Notes under the pieces: generated by a model
Seen by the model: the letters and a program-made list of their open reading frames with translations, nothing else
The model's database searches: none
What the model was told of the DNA's origin: nothing
In this document: positions 6,252 to 14,594 of the stretch, one piece after another
Layout: each line of letters opens with the position of its first letter
How positions within the stretch are numbered: position 1 is the stretch's first letter
Translations under genes and position numbers: made by a program
Assembly (NCBI GenBank): GCA_900550065.1
Contig: URQR01000012.1
Span: 1-21,735, forward strand
DNA length: 21,735 nucleotides
Direction of reading: 5' to 3'
Source of the DNA: an uncultured Eubacteriales bacterium
GTDB lineage: Bacteria > Bacillota > Clostridia > UBA1381 > UMGS1253

Positions 6252-6296
6252 ATTTGCGTTGCAAATGCGCAGGGCGAAACCCCTGCGTGGTTTCGC
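6252..6296 (+). other. Competing hairpins between fapR and plsX
   Basis: Three stems can form. ATTTGC 6252-6257 pairs with 6261-6266. CGCAGGG 6268-6274 pairs with CCCTGCG 6281-6287. GCGAAACC 6274-6281 pairs with GGTTTCGC 6289-6296. The second and third share bases 6274 and 6281-6287, so they exclude each other. No T run follows, so this is not a plain terminator. Confidence 0.5.
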
Positions 6297-6340
6297 GCTG
6301 TCAAATTAGCAATGCGACAGAAGGTTGAGGGGTGGGGAAA

Positions 6341-7357
6341 ATGAAAATTATTGTTGATGCAATGGGCGGCGACTTTGCGCCCGGACCGCAGGTGGAGGGA
6401 AGCGTCCGCGCCGCGCGGGAGCTTGGCGTAGAGATTGTTTTGGTCGGAAAGCAGGACGTTTTACAAAAAAAGCTACAAGAGCTTGGGTACAGCGAAGGAA
6501 AGATTACGATTCGCGATGCGGCAGATATTATAACAAATGACGACGAGCCGGCGAAGGCGCTTCGTCGGAAAAAGGACGCATCAATCGTCGTTGCGGCGAA
6601 TATGCTGAAAAACGGGGAAGGGGACGGCCTTGTTTCGACGGGTGCAACGGGCGGCGTTCTGGCCGCCGGGCTGCTGATTGTCGGGCGGATTGAAGGCGTG
6701 CTGCGCCCCGCGCTTGCGCCGGTGCTGCCGACGGACACGGGGCCTGCGCTTTTGGTAGACGGCGGTGCGAACGCGGACTGTAAGGCGGCGAATTTGTTGC
6801 AGTTCGGCATCATGGGCAGCGCATACGCGGGCAAGGTGCTCGGTAAGGAAAACGCAAAAGTTGCGCTGGTCAACATTGGCGCAGAAGAGCACAAGGGCAA
6901 CGACGTGACGCGCGCGGCATATGAGATGCTGAAAAAAGCGCCTATCAATTTTACCGGCAACATCGAAGGGCGTGAGATTATGGACGGCGCGGCGGACGTT
7001 ATCGTCTGCGACGGATTTGTGGGCAATGTGATTTTAAAGCTGACGGAGGGGCTTGCCGCGACGCTTTTGCGTAATATTAAAAATATGTTTTTAAAAAATT
7101 TTGCCACAAAGCTGTGCGCGCTTGGGATGAAGGGGCCGTTTTCCGAATTTAAAAAGAAAATGGACTATACCGAATACGGCGGTGCACTTCTGCTGGGGCT
7201 GAAGCACCCGGTAATTAAGGGACACGGCTCGTCCGACGCAAAGGCAGTCTATTCGGCGATACGGCAGGCGAAAAAATTCGTATCCGCAGGTGTTGTAGAA
7301 CAAATAAAAGAGGATTTGGAAAAAATGGAGGAAACGCAAAATGGCATTGAGAGCTAA
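6341..7357 (+). CDS. plsX: Phosphate acyltransferase PlsX
   Basis: The 338-residue protein turns acyl-ACP and phosphate into acyl-phosphate, the donor used by PlsY to begin phospholipid synthesis. It is a peripheral membrane enzyme. The family start MKIIVDAMGGDFAP is plain, followed by VSTGATGGVLAAG (about 98-110), LVDGGANADC (137-146), and FVGNVILKLTEG (about 224-235). A GTG at 6332 is in frame, but ATG 6341 gives the standard N-terminus; GAGGGGTGGGG lies before it. It overlaps fabH by 17 bp, so translation of the two is probably coupled. Position directly behind fapR matches the Bacillus fapR-plsX-fabD order in outline. Confidence 0.95.
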   Translation: MKIIVDAMGGDFAPGPQVEGSVRAARELGVEIVLVGKQDVLQKKLQELGYSEGKITIRDAADIITNDDEPAKALRRKKDASIVVAANMLKNGEGDGLVSTGATGGVLAAGLLIVGRIEGVLRPALAPVLPTDTGPALLVDGGANADCKAANLLQFGIMGSAYAGKVLGKENAKVALVNIGAEEHKGNDVTRAAYEMLKKAPINFTGNIEGREIMDGAADVIVCDGFVGNVILKLTEGLAATLLRNIKNMFLKNFATKLCALGMKGPFSEFKKKMDYTEYGGALLLGLKHPVIKGHGSSDAKAVYSAIRQAKKFVSAGVVEQIKEDLEKMEETQNGIES

Positions 7358-8321
7358 ATTGTTAGGCGGCGGCTACTATGTACCCGACCGGGTGCTGACA
7401 AACGCAGATTTGGAAAAAATGGTTGACACATCCGACGAGTGGATTGTGCGGCGCACAGGTATCCGAGAGCGGCGTATTGCAGACGAAAGCATGTATACGT
7501 CCGATATGGCGGTTATCGCTGCAAAGCGTGCATTGGAAAACGCAAACACAAAGGCGGAGGAGCTCGACCTGATTTTGATTGCGACGTGTACGCCGGATAT
7601 GTTTACGCCGAGCGTGGCGTGTATGGTGCAGGCGCAGCTCGGCGCGCCGCAGGCGGCGGCGTTCGACGTAAATTCCGCGTGTGCGGGCTTTATTGCTGCG
7701 CTTACGGTAGCAAACCAGTTTATCGGCACGGGCTACTACAAAAAAATATTGGTGGTTGGCGCGGAAAATTTATCGAAGATGACCGATTATAAAGACCGCA
7801 ACACGTGTATCCTGTTCAGCGACGGCGCGGGTGCGTTTGTTGTAGAGGCCAGCGAAGAAAAAGGCGTGCTTGCGACGGAAATCGGCGCGGACGGCGAAAG
7901 CGGGAAAAACCTGACCAGCCTTGCGTTCCGCAACGACGAGGCGGAGCTTGCAAAGCGCGTTTCGGGCAATAAGGCGACATTGTGGATGGACGGCAGCGAG
8001 GTACTCAAGTTTGCTGTACGGATTATGGTACAAGCGACACGCAGCGTTTTGGATAAGGCGGGCCTCACGCTCGACGACATCAGCCTAATTGTTCCGCATC
8101 AGGCAAATATCCGCATCATTGACGGTGCGGTGAAGCGGCTTGGTATCAGTCCCGACAAGGTGTTTGTCAATATTGAAAAATACGGCAATATTTCCTCGGC
8201 GTGTATCCCGATTGCGCTCTGTCAGGCGCTTGAGGAGGGAAAAGCAAAGCCGGGCGACAAGATTGTTTTGGTTGGTTTTGGCGGTGGGCTCACATGGGGC
8301 GCAGCTGTAATTGAACTGTAA
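7341..8321 (+). CDS. fabH: Beta-ketoacyl-ACP synthase III (FabH)
   Basis: The 326-residue enzyme starts fatty-acid synthesis by condensing an acyl-CoA primer with malonyl-ACP. The catalytic triad is in place: Cys114 in NSACAGF, His253 in PHQANIR and Asn283 in YGNISSA. The N-terminal SDEWIVRRTGIRERR (31-45) and the C-terminal GFGGGLTWGA are typical of the family. A ribosome site GGAGG (7327-7331) lies inside the end of plsX, 17 bp of which overlap this gene. In Gram-positive bacteria FabH primer choice decides straight- versus branched-chain products; that choice cannot be read here. Confidence 0.96.
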   Translation: MALRAKLLGGGYYVPDRVLTNADLEKMVDTSDEWIVRRTGIRERRIADESMYTSDMAVIAAKRALENANTKAEELDLILIATCTPDMFTPSVACMVQAQLGAPQAAAFDVNSACAGFIAALTVANQFIGTGYYKKILVVGAENLSKMTDYKDRNTCILFSDGAGAFVVEASEEKGVLATEIGADGESGKNLTSLAFRNDEAELAKRVSGNKATLWMDGSEVLKFAVRIMVQATRSVLDKAGLTLDDISLIVPHQANIRIIDGAVKRLGISPDKVFVNIEKYGNISSACIPIALCQALEEGKAKPGDKIVLVGFGGGLTWGAAVIEL

Positions 8322-8356
8322 ACCGCTTAGTTTTTTAGAAAGGGATGAACAGAAGA

Positions 8357-9295
8357 ATGAAAACATGTATTTGTGATTTACTGGGGATTCAATACCCAAT
8401 TATACAGGGCGGCATGGCATGGGTCGCAACGGCGGAGCTTGCGGTCGCGGTGTCGGAGGCGGGCGGCCTCGGCATCATTGCGGCGGGTAACGCGCCGGGC
8501 AGTTTCGTACGCGAGCAGGTGGTAAAAGCAAAGTCGATGACCGACAAACCGTTCGGCGTCAACGTAATGCTGCTGTCGCCGTTCGTAGACGAAGTAATGC
8601 AGGTACTTGTGGAGGAAAAGGTCGCGGTCGTAACGACAGGCGCGGGCAACCCGGGCAAATATATTCCGGCGCTGAAGGCGGCAGGGAGCAAGGTAATTCC
8701 GGTCATCCCTTCGGTCACGATTGCAAAGAAGATGGAAAAGGACGGCGCGGACGCGGTCATCGCGGAAGGGACAGAGTCCGGCGGCCACATCGGTGAGCTG
8801 ACGACGATGGCGCTTGTGCCGCAGGTGGTGGACGCAGTCAGCATCCCCGTGATTGCTGCGGGCGGTATCGCCGACAGCCGCGGTATCATCGCCGCACTCG
8901 CGCTTGGCGCAGTCGGGGTACAGCTTGGGACGCGGTTTTTGTGCTCGACCGAGTGTACGGCGCACGATAACTACAAGGCGGCGGTCGTTGCGGCGAAGGA
9001 CCGCGACGCGGTCGTAACAGGGCGCAGCACGGGTCACCCGGTGCGCGGAATCAAAAACAAGCTGACGCGCGGGTTCGACAAGCTCGAAAAAGAGGGTGCG
9101 AGCGTAGAAGAAATCGAAAAATTCGGCGCGGGCGCGCTGCGCAATGCGGTCGTAGACGGCGACGCGCAAATGGGCGCGCTGATGGCGGGTCAGTCGGCGG
9201 GTATGGTGTGTGATATTAAGCCGTGCGCGCAAATCATGGCCGAGTTGGTCGGCGGGCTGGACGCGGTTGCAAAGCAGGTTAACGCGATTTTGTAA
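8357..9295 (+). CDS. fabK: Enoyl-ACP reductase II (FabK), FMN-dependent
   Basis: The 312-residue flavoprotein reduces trans-2-enoyl-ACP, the last step of each elongation round. It belongs to the nitronate monooxygenase-like TIM-barrel group. Characteristic stretches are YPIIQGGMAWVA (13-24), PFGVNVMLLSPF (65-76), VVTTGAGNP (91-99), and AEGTESGGHIG (136-146) with His144, the residue reported as catalytic in streptococcal FabK. IPVIAAGGIAD and GVQLGTRF follow. An ATG at 8345 is in frame but sits 1 nt after the AGAAAGGG ribosome site; ATG 8357 gives the MKT start shared with streptococcal FabK. FabK enzymes are not blocked by triclosan, unlike FabI. Confidence 0.93.
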   Translation: MKTCICDLLGIQYPIIQGGMAWVATAELAVAVSEAGGLGIIAAGNAPGSFVREQVVKAKSMTDKPFGVNVMLLSPFVDEVMQVLVEEKVAVVTTGAGNPGKYIPALKAAGSKVIPVIPSVTIAKKMEKDGADAVIAEGTESGGHIGELTTMALVPQVVDAVSIPVIAAGGIADSRGIIAALALGAVGVQLGTRFLCSTECTAHDNYKAAVVAAKDRDAVVTGRSTGHPVRGIKNKLTRGFDKLEKEGASVEEIEKFGAGALRNAVVDGDAQMGALMAGQSAGMVCDIKPCAQIMAELVGGLDAVAKQVNAIL

Positions 9296-9321
9296 AGCGG
9301 GAAGAAAGGAAGGATACATAG

Positions 9322-10257
9322 ATGGGCAAGGTAGCATTTATCTTCAGCGGACAGGGTGCGCAGGCGGTTGGTATGGGCAAAGAGCTCGCCGAAAACTTTG
9401 CGTGCGCGGACGCGGTGTTTGAGCAGGCGAGCGAGTCGCTCGGCATGGATGTAAAAAAATTGATTTGGGAAAGCGACGAGGAAACGCTTAAAATTACGGA
9501 AAATACACAGCCGGCGATTTTGACAATGAGCGTTGCGGCGCTGCGTGTGTTAGAGGAAAAGGGCGTAAAGCCCGACGTTGTCGCGGGGCTGAGCCTCGGC
9601 GAATACGCGGCGCATGTTGCGTCCGGCTCGCTCGATTTTAAAGAAGCTGTTAAGCTCGTGAAAAAACGGGGTAAATATATGCAGGAAACTGTCCCGCTCG
9701 GCGTGGGCGGTATGGCGGCGATTTTAGCGCTGAGTCCAGAGGACGTTGTCGCGTGCTGTAAGGAAGCGTCGGCGGCGGGCATTGTAGAGCCGGCGAACTT
9801 TAATTGTCCGGGACAGATTACCGTAGCGGGCGAGCTTGCAGCGGTGGAAAAGTGCTGCGAGCTTGCAAAGGAAAAGGGCGCAAAGCGCGCCATGCTTTTG
9901 CCGGTGAGCGCACCGTTCCATTGTTCCATGCTTACCGAGGCGGGTGAAAAGCTCGCGCACGAGCTGGAGGGCGTAACGGTCAGCGATATGCAGATTCCGC
10001 TTATCACAAATGTAACGGGCGGTTATTTGAAAGAGAAAGAGGAAATCAAGCCCACACTGGTCAAGCAGGTCAGCTCGTCGGTACGCTGGGAAGAGGGAAT
10101 CCGCCGTATGATAAAAGATGGCGTCGACACGTTTATAGAGGTTGGCCCCGGCAAGGCGCTGTGCGGCTTTATGAAAAAGATTGATAAAGAGATGAAAGCG
10201 TACAACGTAGAAGACATGGCCTCGCTTACAAAAACGCTCGAAGGCCTTAACGCTTAA
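9322..10257 (+). CDS. fabD: Malonyl-CoA:ACP transacylase (FabD)
   Basis: The 311-residue enzyme moves malonyl groups from CoA to ACP and so supplies the extender unit. The motif GQGAQ (10-14), the nucleophile Ser91 in GLSLGEYAA, and His200 in SAPFHCSM form the expected active site. An Arg in the usual MQETVPLGVGGMAAI region (about 120-134) position is represented by KRGKYMQ just before it. GGAAGG precedes the ATG. It lies 26 nt after fabK and 23 nt before fabG, inside the cluster, with no separate promoter visible. Confidence 0.96.
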   Translation: MGKVAFIFSGQGAQAVGMGKELAENFACADAVFEQASESLGMDVKKLIWESDEETLKITENTQPAILTMSVAALRVLEEKGVKPDVVAGLSLGEYAAHVASGSLDFKEAVKLVKKRGKYMQETVPLGVGGMAAILALSPEDVVACCKEASAAGIVEPANFNCPGQITVAGELAAVEKCCELAKEKGAKRAMLLPVSAPFHCSMLTEAGEKLAHELEGVTVSDMQIPLITNVTGGYLKEKEEIKPTLVKQVSSSVRWEEGIRRMIKDGVDTFIEVGPGKALCGFMKKIDKEMKAYNVEDMASLTKTLEGLNA

Positions 10258-10280
10258 CATTGGGAAAGGATGGTCAAACA

Positions 10281-11027
10281 ATGATTGATTTAACAAACAA
10301 AACCGCAATTGTGACGGGCGCAGGCCGCGGTATCGGTAAGGCGATTGCCCTAAAGCTCGCTTCTTTTGGTGCAAACATTGTGGTAAACGACATCCCGTCG
10401 TCTGCGGATGCGGATGAAACAGCAAAAGAAATCGAAGCGATGGGGCGCGGCGCGCTTGTTTATAAAGGCGACGTCAGAAATTTTGACGATGTGAGCGAAA
10501 TGGTGAAAAAAACGCTTGACAAATTCGGCTCAGTTGATATATTAATAAATAACGCGGGTATTACGCGTGATAACCTTATTATGCGGATGGACGAGAAGGA
10601 TTTTGATGATGTCATCGCGATTAACCTTAAGGGGGCGTTTAACTGCATTAAAGCAGTCACGCGCCCAATGATGAAGCAGCGCAGCGGCGCGATTGTCAAT
10701 ATGGCGTCCGTAGTCGGCATTATGGGCAACGCGGGGCAGGCGAACTACAGCGCGTCGAAGGCGGGGCTGATTGGCCTGACGAAGTCGACGGCGAAGGAGC
10801 TCTCGAGCCGCGGTATCCGCGCAAATGCGATTGCGCCCGGCTTTATTGAGTCTTTGATGACTGACAAGCTGCCGGATAATGTAAAAGAGGATTACTTTAA
10901 GGCGATTCCGCTCGGCCGCTTCGGCACGGCACAGGATATTGCAAACACAGCGGCCTTTTTGGTGAGCGACATGGCGTCTTATATCACCGGACAGGTAATT
11001 CATATTGACGGCGGGCTTTTAATGTAG
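10281..11027 (+). CDS. fabG: 3-oxoacyl-ACP reductase (FabG)
   Basis: The 248-residue short-chain dehydrogenase reduces beta-ketoacyl-ACP with NADPH. The cofactor loop GAGRGIG (13-19), NNAGITRDNL (90-99), and the catalytic set Asn115, Ser143, Tyr156 and Lys160 (YSASK) are all present. The C-terminus GQVIHIDGGLLM is typical of FabG. A TTG at 10260 is in frame, but ATG 10281, placed after GGAAAGGATGG, is the better start. Its location between fabD and acpP supports FabG over the many other members of this superfamily. Confidence 0.95.
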   Translation: MIDLTNKTAIVTGAGRGIGKAIALKLASFGANIVVNDIPSSADADETAKEIEAMGRGALVYKGDVRNFDDVSEMVKKTLDKFGSVDILINNAGITRDNLIMRMDEKDFDDVIAINLKGAFNCIKAVTRPMMKQRSGAIVNMASVVGIMGNAGQANYSASKAGLIGLTKSTAKELSSRGIRANAIAPGFIESLMTDKLPDNVKEDYFKAIPLGRFGTAQDIANTAAFLVSDMASYITGQVIHIDGGLLM

Positions 11028-11047
11028 TATGATAGAAAATTGGAATG

Positions 11048-11098
11048 AAGAAGGCCATATGGTTTTCTTGATTTATAGAGTTTGCTTTCTGCAAAACT
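11048..11098 (+). other. Tandem hairpins between fabG and acpP
   Basis: The first hairpin lies at 11048-11069 (AAGAAGGC arm with two G-U pairs, followed by T-rich sequence). The second lies at 11079-11098 (AGTTTGC with GCAAAACT, one bulged A, followed by TTTT). Either could act as a weak terminator or as an RNA processing and stabilising element in front of the highly expressed acpP. Confidence 0.4.
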
Positions 11099-11129
11099 TT
11101 TAAATCTTCGTAAAGGAGGTGACACACCA

Positions 11130-11357
11130 ATGGTATTCGACAAGGTAAAAGCAATCATTGTTGACCAGCTTGGCGTTGAGGAAGATGCTGTAAAGATGGA
11201 GGCGTCCTTTTTAGACGATTTGGGCGCGGACTCTTTGGACATCGTAGAGCTTATCATGGCTCTCGAGGAGGAATTTGATATCGAAATTCCGGACGAAGAG
11301 GCTGAGAAGATTACAACTGTAGGAGATGCTGTCAATTACATTTCCGCAAATTCCTAA
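11130..11357 (+). CDS. acpP: Acyl carrier protein (AcpP)
   Basis: The 75-residue acidic protein carries the growing acyl chain on a phosphopantetheine arm attached to Ser35 in the LGADSLDIVE motif. Helices and length match standard ACP. ATG 11130 is preceded by a full-strength AAAGGAGGTGA (11112-11122), one of the best ribosome sites in the window, in keeping with the large amounts of ACP that cells need. Longer in-frame starts upstream include a stretch unlike ACP and are rejected. Unlike its close-packed neighbours it has wide gaps on both sides (102 and 188 nt), each with hairpins, which suggests separate control or processing. Confidence 0.97.
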   Translation: MVFDKVKAIIVDQLGVEEDAVKMEASFLDDLGADSLDIVELIMALEEEFDIEIPDEEAEKITTVGDAVNYISANS

Positions 11358-11370
11358 AATACTTTTCGCA

Positions 11371-11513
11371 GCGGGGGAGCGGCGCGCTTTCCCGCCGCGG
11401 TTAAGTACTATTTTTTTGTTTGGTGGAGAATCTCTTATAAAAGAGTTCATATATATGGTATTTGTCGGACAGTGTTTTTAGACCGGCGTTTTGTTTCAAG
11501 CATTGCAAAACGC
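11371..11513 (+). other. Structured gap between acpP and fabF
   Basis: A strong GC-rich hairpin (11371-11380 with 11386-11395, two G-U pairs) is followed after 15 nt by seven T (11411-11417). A competing stem can form from 11379-11384 with 11393-11398. Further on are CTCTT/AAGAG (11432-11436 with 11441-11445) and an 8-bp stem GCGTTTTG/CAAAACGC (11486-11493 with 11506-11513). The first hairpin may be a leaky terminator after acpP. No convincing promoter is seen. Confidence 0.4.
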
Positions 11514-11545
11514 TTTGATTTGCACGAAAGGGTGGGAAAAGAAAA

Positions 11546-12781
11546 ATGAGAAGAGTAGTAGTGACCGGACTTGGCGTGATTAGCCCGATCGGAAACGACA
11601 TTGATACATTTTGGAAGAACGTAAAAGACGGCGTGTGCGGCATCGACCGTGTGACGCGTTTTGATGCGAGCGCGTATAGCTGCCAAATGGCGGGCGAGGT
11701 CAAGGATTTTGACGCGACGCAGTACATAGATAAAAAAGAGGCCAGAAGAATGGATCGTTATACGCATTTTGCGGTTGCGGCGGCAAAAATGGCGATTGCG
11801 GACAGTAAGCTGGACCTTGAAAAAGAGAATATGGACCGCTTCGGCGTTATCACCGGTTCCGGTATCGGCGGAATCGAGACGTTTGAGACGCAGATGAAGG
11901 CAATGATGGAAAAGGGGCCGGGCCGTGTCAGCCCGTTCTTTATTCCAATGATGATATCCAATATTGCGGCGGCGCAGATTGCAATCATGACGGGTGCAAA
12001 GGGCGCGAACTTTAATGTAACGAGCGCGTGCGCATCGGGCACGAACGCGATTGGCGAGGCTTTCCGCAGTATCAAATACGGTGCGTGCGACGTTATCTGT
12101 GCCGGCGGCGCGGAGGCGGCGATTACGCCGATTTCGTTTGCGGGCTTTTGCAATATGAAGGCGATGAGCACGAGAAACGACGACCCGAAACGCGCAAGTA
12201 TCCCGTTTGATGCGGACCGCGACGGCTTTGTTATGGGCGAAGGCGCAGGTATCGTGATTTTAGAGGAGCTTGAGCACGCGAAAGCACGCGGCGCGAAAAT
12301 TTACTGTGAAATGGTCGGTTATGGCGCGACGGACGACGCGTACCATGTGACCGCGCCTGCGCCGGACGGCGAAGGCGGCGCACGTGCGATGCAGCTTGCA
12401 ATTGACGAGGCGGGTGTTGCTGCTTCTGCGGTTGACTATATCAATGCGCATGGTACATCGACACCATACAATGATAAATTTGAGACGGCGGCAATTAAGT
12501 CGGTGTTTGGCGAACACGCGAAGGAAGTAGCGGTCAGCTCGACGAAGTCGATGACGGGTCATCTTTTGGGCGGTGCAGGCGGTGTCGAGGGCGTTATCTG
12601 TGCGCTGTCGCTTAAGGACGGTTATATTCCGCAGACGATTGGGCTTGAAAAGCCGGATCCGGAGTGTGACCTCGACTATGTGGCTGATGGCGGACGCGAA
12701 CAGGAAATCGAATATGCGCTTTCCAACTCGCTCGGCTTTGGCGGGCACAATGCAAGTATATTATTCAAAAAATTTGCGTAA
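11546..12781 (+). CDS. fabF: Beta-ketoacyl-ACP synthase II (FabF)
   Basis: The 411-residue thiolase-fold enzyme condenses acyl-ACP with malonyl-ACP to extend the chain. Catalytic residues are Cys162 (TSACASGTNA), His302 (NAHGTSTPYND) and His339 (MTGHLLGGAGG), with Lys334 also in place. Length and the start MRRVVVTGLGVISPIGNDI are standard. The ribosome site AAAGGGTGGG lies at 11527-11536. It follows acpP after a 188-nt structured gap and precedes rnc by 42 nt. It is the last fatty-acid gene of the cluster. Confidence 0.97.
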   Translation: MRRVVVTGLGVISPIGNDIDTFWKNVKDGVCGIDRVTRFDASAYSCQMAGEVKDFDATQYIDKKEARRMDRYTHFAVAAAKMAIADSKLDLEKENMDRFGVITGSGIGGIETFETQMKAMMEKGPGRVSPFFIPMMISNIAAAQIAIMTGAKGANFNVTSACASGTNAIGEAFRSIKYGACDVICAGGAEAAITPISFAGFCNMKAMSTRNDDPKRASIPFDADRDGFVMGEGAGIVILEELEHAKARGAKIYCEMVGYGATDDAYHVTAPAPDGEGGARAMQLAIDEAGVAASAVDYINAHGTSTPYNDKFETAAIKSVFGEHAKEVAVSSTKSMTGHLLGGAGGVEGVICALSLKDGYIPQTIGLEKPDPECDLDYVADGGREQEIEYALSNSLGFGGHNASILFKKFA

Positions 12782-12823
12782 TTACGAAAAGAAGTACGGA
12801 CGAAAAAGGAGGCGGCGCCGCAA

Positions 12824-13540
12824 ATGAACGGGAGAGGGCTTGACAAAACGCGTATAGCGGAGTTTGAAGAAAAGATAGGGTACACCTTTCAAGATAAGGC
12901 GCTGCTTGTTCACGCGCTGTCGCATACGTCATACACGAACGAGCATGGCATGGAAAAGCAGGCCAGCAATGAGCGGCTCGAATTTTTAGGAGACGCAATT
13001 GTCGATATGGTTGTGAGCGACTATTTATACCGCCACAACAGTACAGAGCCGGAGGGCACGCTGACGAAGTGGCGCGCGAGCGTCGTTTGTGAGGCGTCGT
13101 TTGCGCATATTGCGGCGGGAATGGACTACGGAAGTTATCTGCTTTTAGGAAAAGGCGAGGAAGCGACGGGCGGCAGAAGCCGCAGCTCTGTGTTGGCGGA
13201 TGCGTTTGAGGCTGTGATCGCGGCGATGTATTTAGACAGCAATATTGAAACGGTTTCGGCGTGGATTATCCGCCATTTGCGGGAGGAGCTTACGCTTGCG
13301 ATGCAGGGCAAGATGGCGAAGGATTATAAGACGCTGCTGCAGGAATTGGTGCAAAAGGGCGAGCGCGGTAAGGTTTCGTACGTCATCACGGACGAAAAAG
13401 GGCCTGACCATGCCAAGACGTTTTGTGTCGATGTGCTTGTCGACGGCGAACGGGCCGCGTCCGGCTCGGGTACGAGCAAAAAGGATGCGGAGCAGGCGGC
13501 TGCCGGCGCGGCGATTAAAGCGCTTACAAAGAAAAAATAA
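12824..13540 (+). CDS. rnc: Ribonuclease III
   Basis: The 238-residue double-strand-specific endonuclease matures rRNA and cuts structured mRNAs. The signature ERLEFLGDAIVD (50-61) contains Glu53 and Asp57, and the second acidic pair Asp126 and Glu129 lies in LADAFEA. All four metal-binding residues are kept. A double-stranded RNA-binding domain fills about 168-236, ending in GTSKKDAEQAAAGAAIKAL. GGAGG (12808-12812) precedes the ATG. The acpP-fabF-rnc-smc-ftsY neighbourhood is classical for Firmicutes, here with an extra gene between rnc and smc. Confidence 0.97.
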   Translation: MNGRGLDKTRIAEFEEKIGYTFQDKALLVHALSHTSYTNEHGMEKQASNERLEFLGDAIVDMVVSDYLYRHNSTEPEGTLTKWRASVVCEASFAHIAAGMDYGSYLLLGKGEEATGGRSRSSVLADAFEAVIAAMYLDSNIETVSAWIIRHLREELTLAMQGKMAKDYKTLLQELVQKGERGKVSYVITDEKGPDHAKTFCVDVLVDGERAASGSGTSKKDAEQAAAGAAIKALTKKK

Positions 13541-13545
13541 GGTTG

Positions 13546-13583
13546 CGGGCTGTTAGGGGGTTCTCTAATACAGCCCGTTTTTT
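13546..13583 (+). terminator. Intrinsic terminator after rnc
   Basis: An 8-bp GC-rich stem (CGGGCTGT 13546-13553 with ACAGCCCG 13570-13577) is followed at once by six T (13578-13583). The loop can pair further (TTAG with CTAA). It ends the fatty-acid/rnc transcript, fully or partly. The next ribosome site (GGGAGG) begins only a few bases later. Confidence 0.9.
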
Positions 13584-13598
13584 ACGGGAGGATGCGGG

Positions 13599-14594
13599 AT
13601 GCGAAAAGTGAATATTCCGATTTTTGTGCCGCATAGGGGCTGCATGCACGACTGCGTATTCTGTAACCAAAAGCGGATTACGGGCCAAGTAGGCGACGTC
13701 ACGCCGGAAACTGCGGCGCTAACGATAGAGGAGTCGCTGCAAACGATTGGCGCAGACACGCAGGCGGAGGCAGCGTTTTTTGGCGGCAGCTTTACGGCGA
13801 TACCGCGCGCGGAGCAGGAGGCGTTTCTGCGTGCGGCGCAGCCATATGTGAAGAGCGGCAGACTGACCGGTATCCGCCTTTCGACGCGGCCGGACTGTAT
13901 CAGCCGCGAAAATCTTGCCATGCTTGCGTCATACGGCGTGACGAGCATTGAGCTCGGCGTACAGTCGACGGACGAAACTGTGCTTTTAAAAAGCCGGCGC
14001 GGTCATACGGCGGCGGACACAGCACGCGCGGTGGCGCTGATTCGCGAATATGACTTCGAGCTCGGGCTGCAAATGATGCTCGGGCTGCCGGGCGATACGC
14101 GGACAAAGGCTATGCAGACGGCGGCGGATATTGTCTCATTGTCGCCGGACACGGCGCGTATTTACCCAACGCTTGTGATTCGCGACAGCAGGCTGTGCGA
14201 TTTGTATGAGGCGGGGCGGTACACACCGCTGACGCTTACAGAAGCGGTCGAGCAGAGCGCGCAGATTTATACAATGTTTACACAGCATGGGATTCGTGTT
14301 CTGCGCATGGGGCTGATGGCGTCGGAGGATATGTGTCAAGGCCGCTCTATCGTGGCAGGACCGTTTCATCCGGCTTTTGGCGAGCTGGTACATGCGCGGT
14401 TGTTTTTGGACAAGATACGCGCGGCCTTGCGCGGTTTTTCCGGTACGAAGGCTGTACTGCGCGTCAACCCGAAGGATATGTCAAAGGCGGCCGGAAACCG
14501 CAAGCGAAACATTGAGACGATTAAAAATGAACAGGGTGTAAAGATTACGCTGATTGGCGATGAAAGTGTTGAACCCGGCGGAATATTATGCTAA
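13599..14594 (+). CDS. Elp3-like radical SAM protein without acetyltransferase domain
   Basis: The 331-residue protein has the radical SAM cluster motif CxxxCxxC at Cys15, Cys19 and Cys22 (CMHDCVFC), which binds a 4Fe-4S cluster that splits S-adenosylmethionine. The FFGGSFTAI motif (60-68), STRPDC, ELGVQSTDE and LMLGLPGDT stretches match the Elp3-type radical SAM core. The C-terminal part (about 230-331) resembles the small C-terminal domain of that group. There is no histone-acetyltransferase-like domain as in true Elp3. The substrate is unknown; RNA modification is possible by analogy. The gene commonly sits between rnc and smc in Clostridia as far as I recall. Its last codons hold the promoter for the next region. 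Confidence 0.82.
   Translation: MRKVNIPIFVPHRGCMHDCVFCNQKRITGQVGDVTPETAALTIEESLQTIGADTQAEAAFFGGSFTAIPRAEQEAFLRAAQPYVKSGRLTGIRLSTRPDCISRENLAMLASYGVTSIELGVQSTDETVLLKSRRGHTAADTARAVALIREYDFELGLQMMLGLPGDTRTKAMQTAADIVSLSPDTARIYPTLVIRDSRLCDLYEAGRYTPLTLTEAVEQSAQIYTMFTQHGIRVLRMGLMASEDMCQGRSIVAGPFHPAFGELVHARLFLDKIRAALRGFSGTKAVLRVNPKDMSKAAGNRKRNIETIKNEQGVKITLIGDESVEPGGILC

Noticed and set aside
6301..7107. Minus-strand frame of 268 codons opposite plsX, and similar long frames opposite smc, fabD and fabF
   Set aside because: Ser/Ala/Pro-rich shadow translations of the real genes; no start signals, no recognisable domains.
8378..9337. Long minus-strand open frame of 319 codons opposite fabK
   Set aside because: It lies entirely antisense to a well-recognised gene, is extremely rich in Arg, His and Cys as expected from reverse-reading GC-rich codons, and has no family motif or ribosome site.
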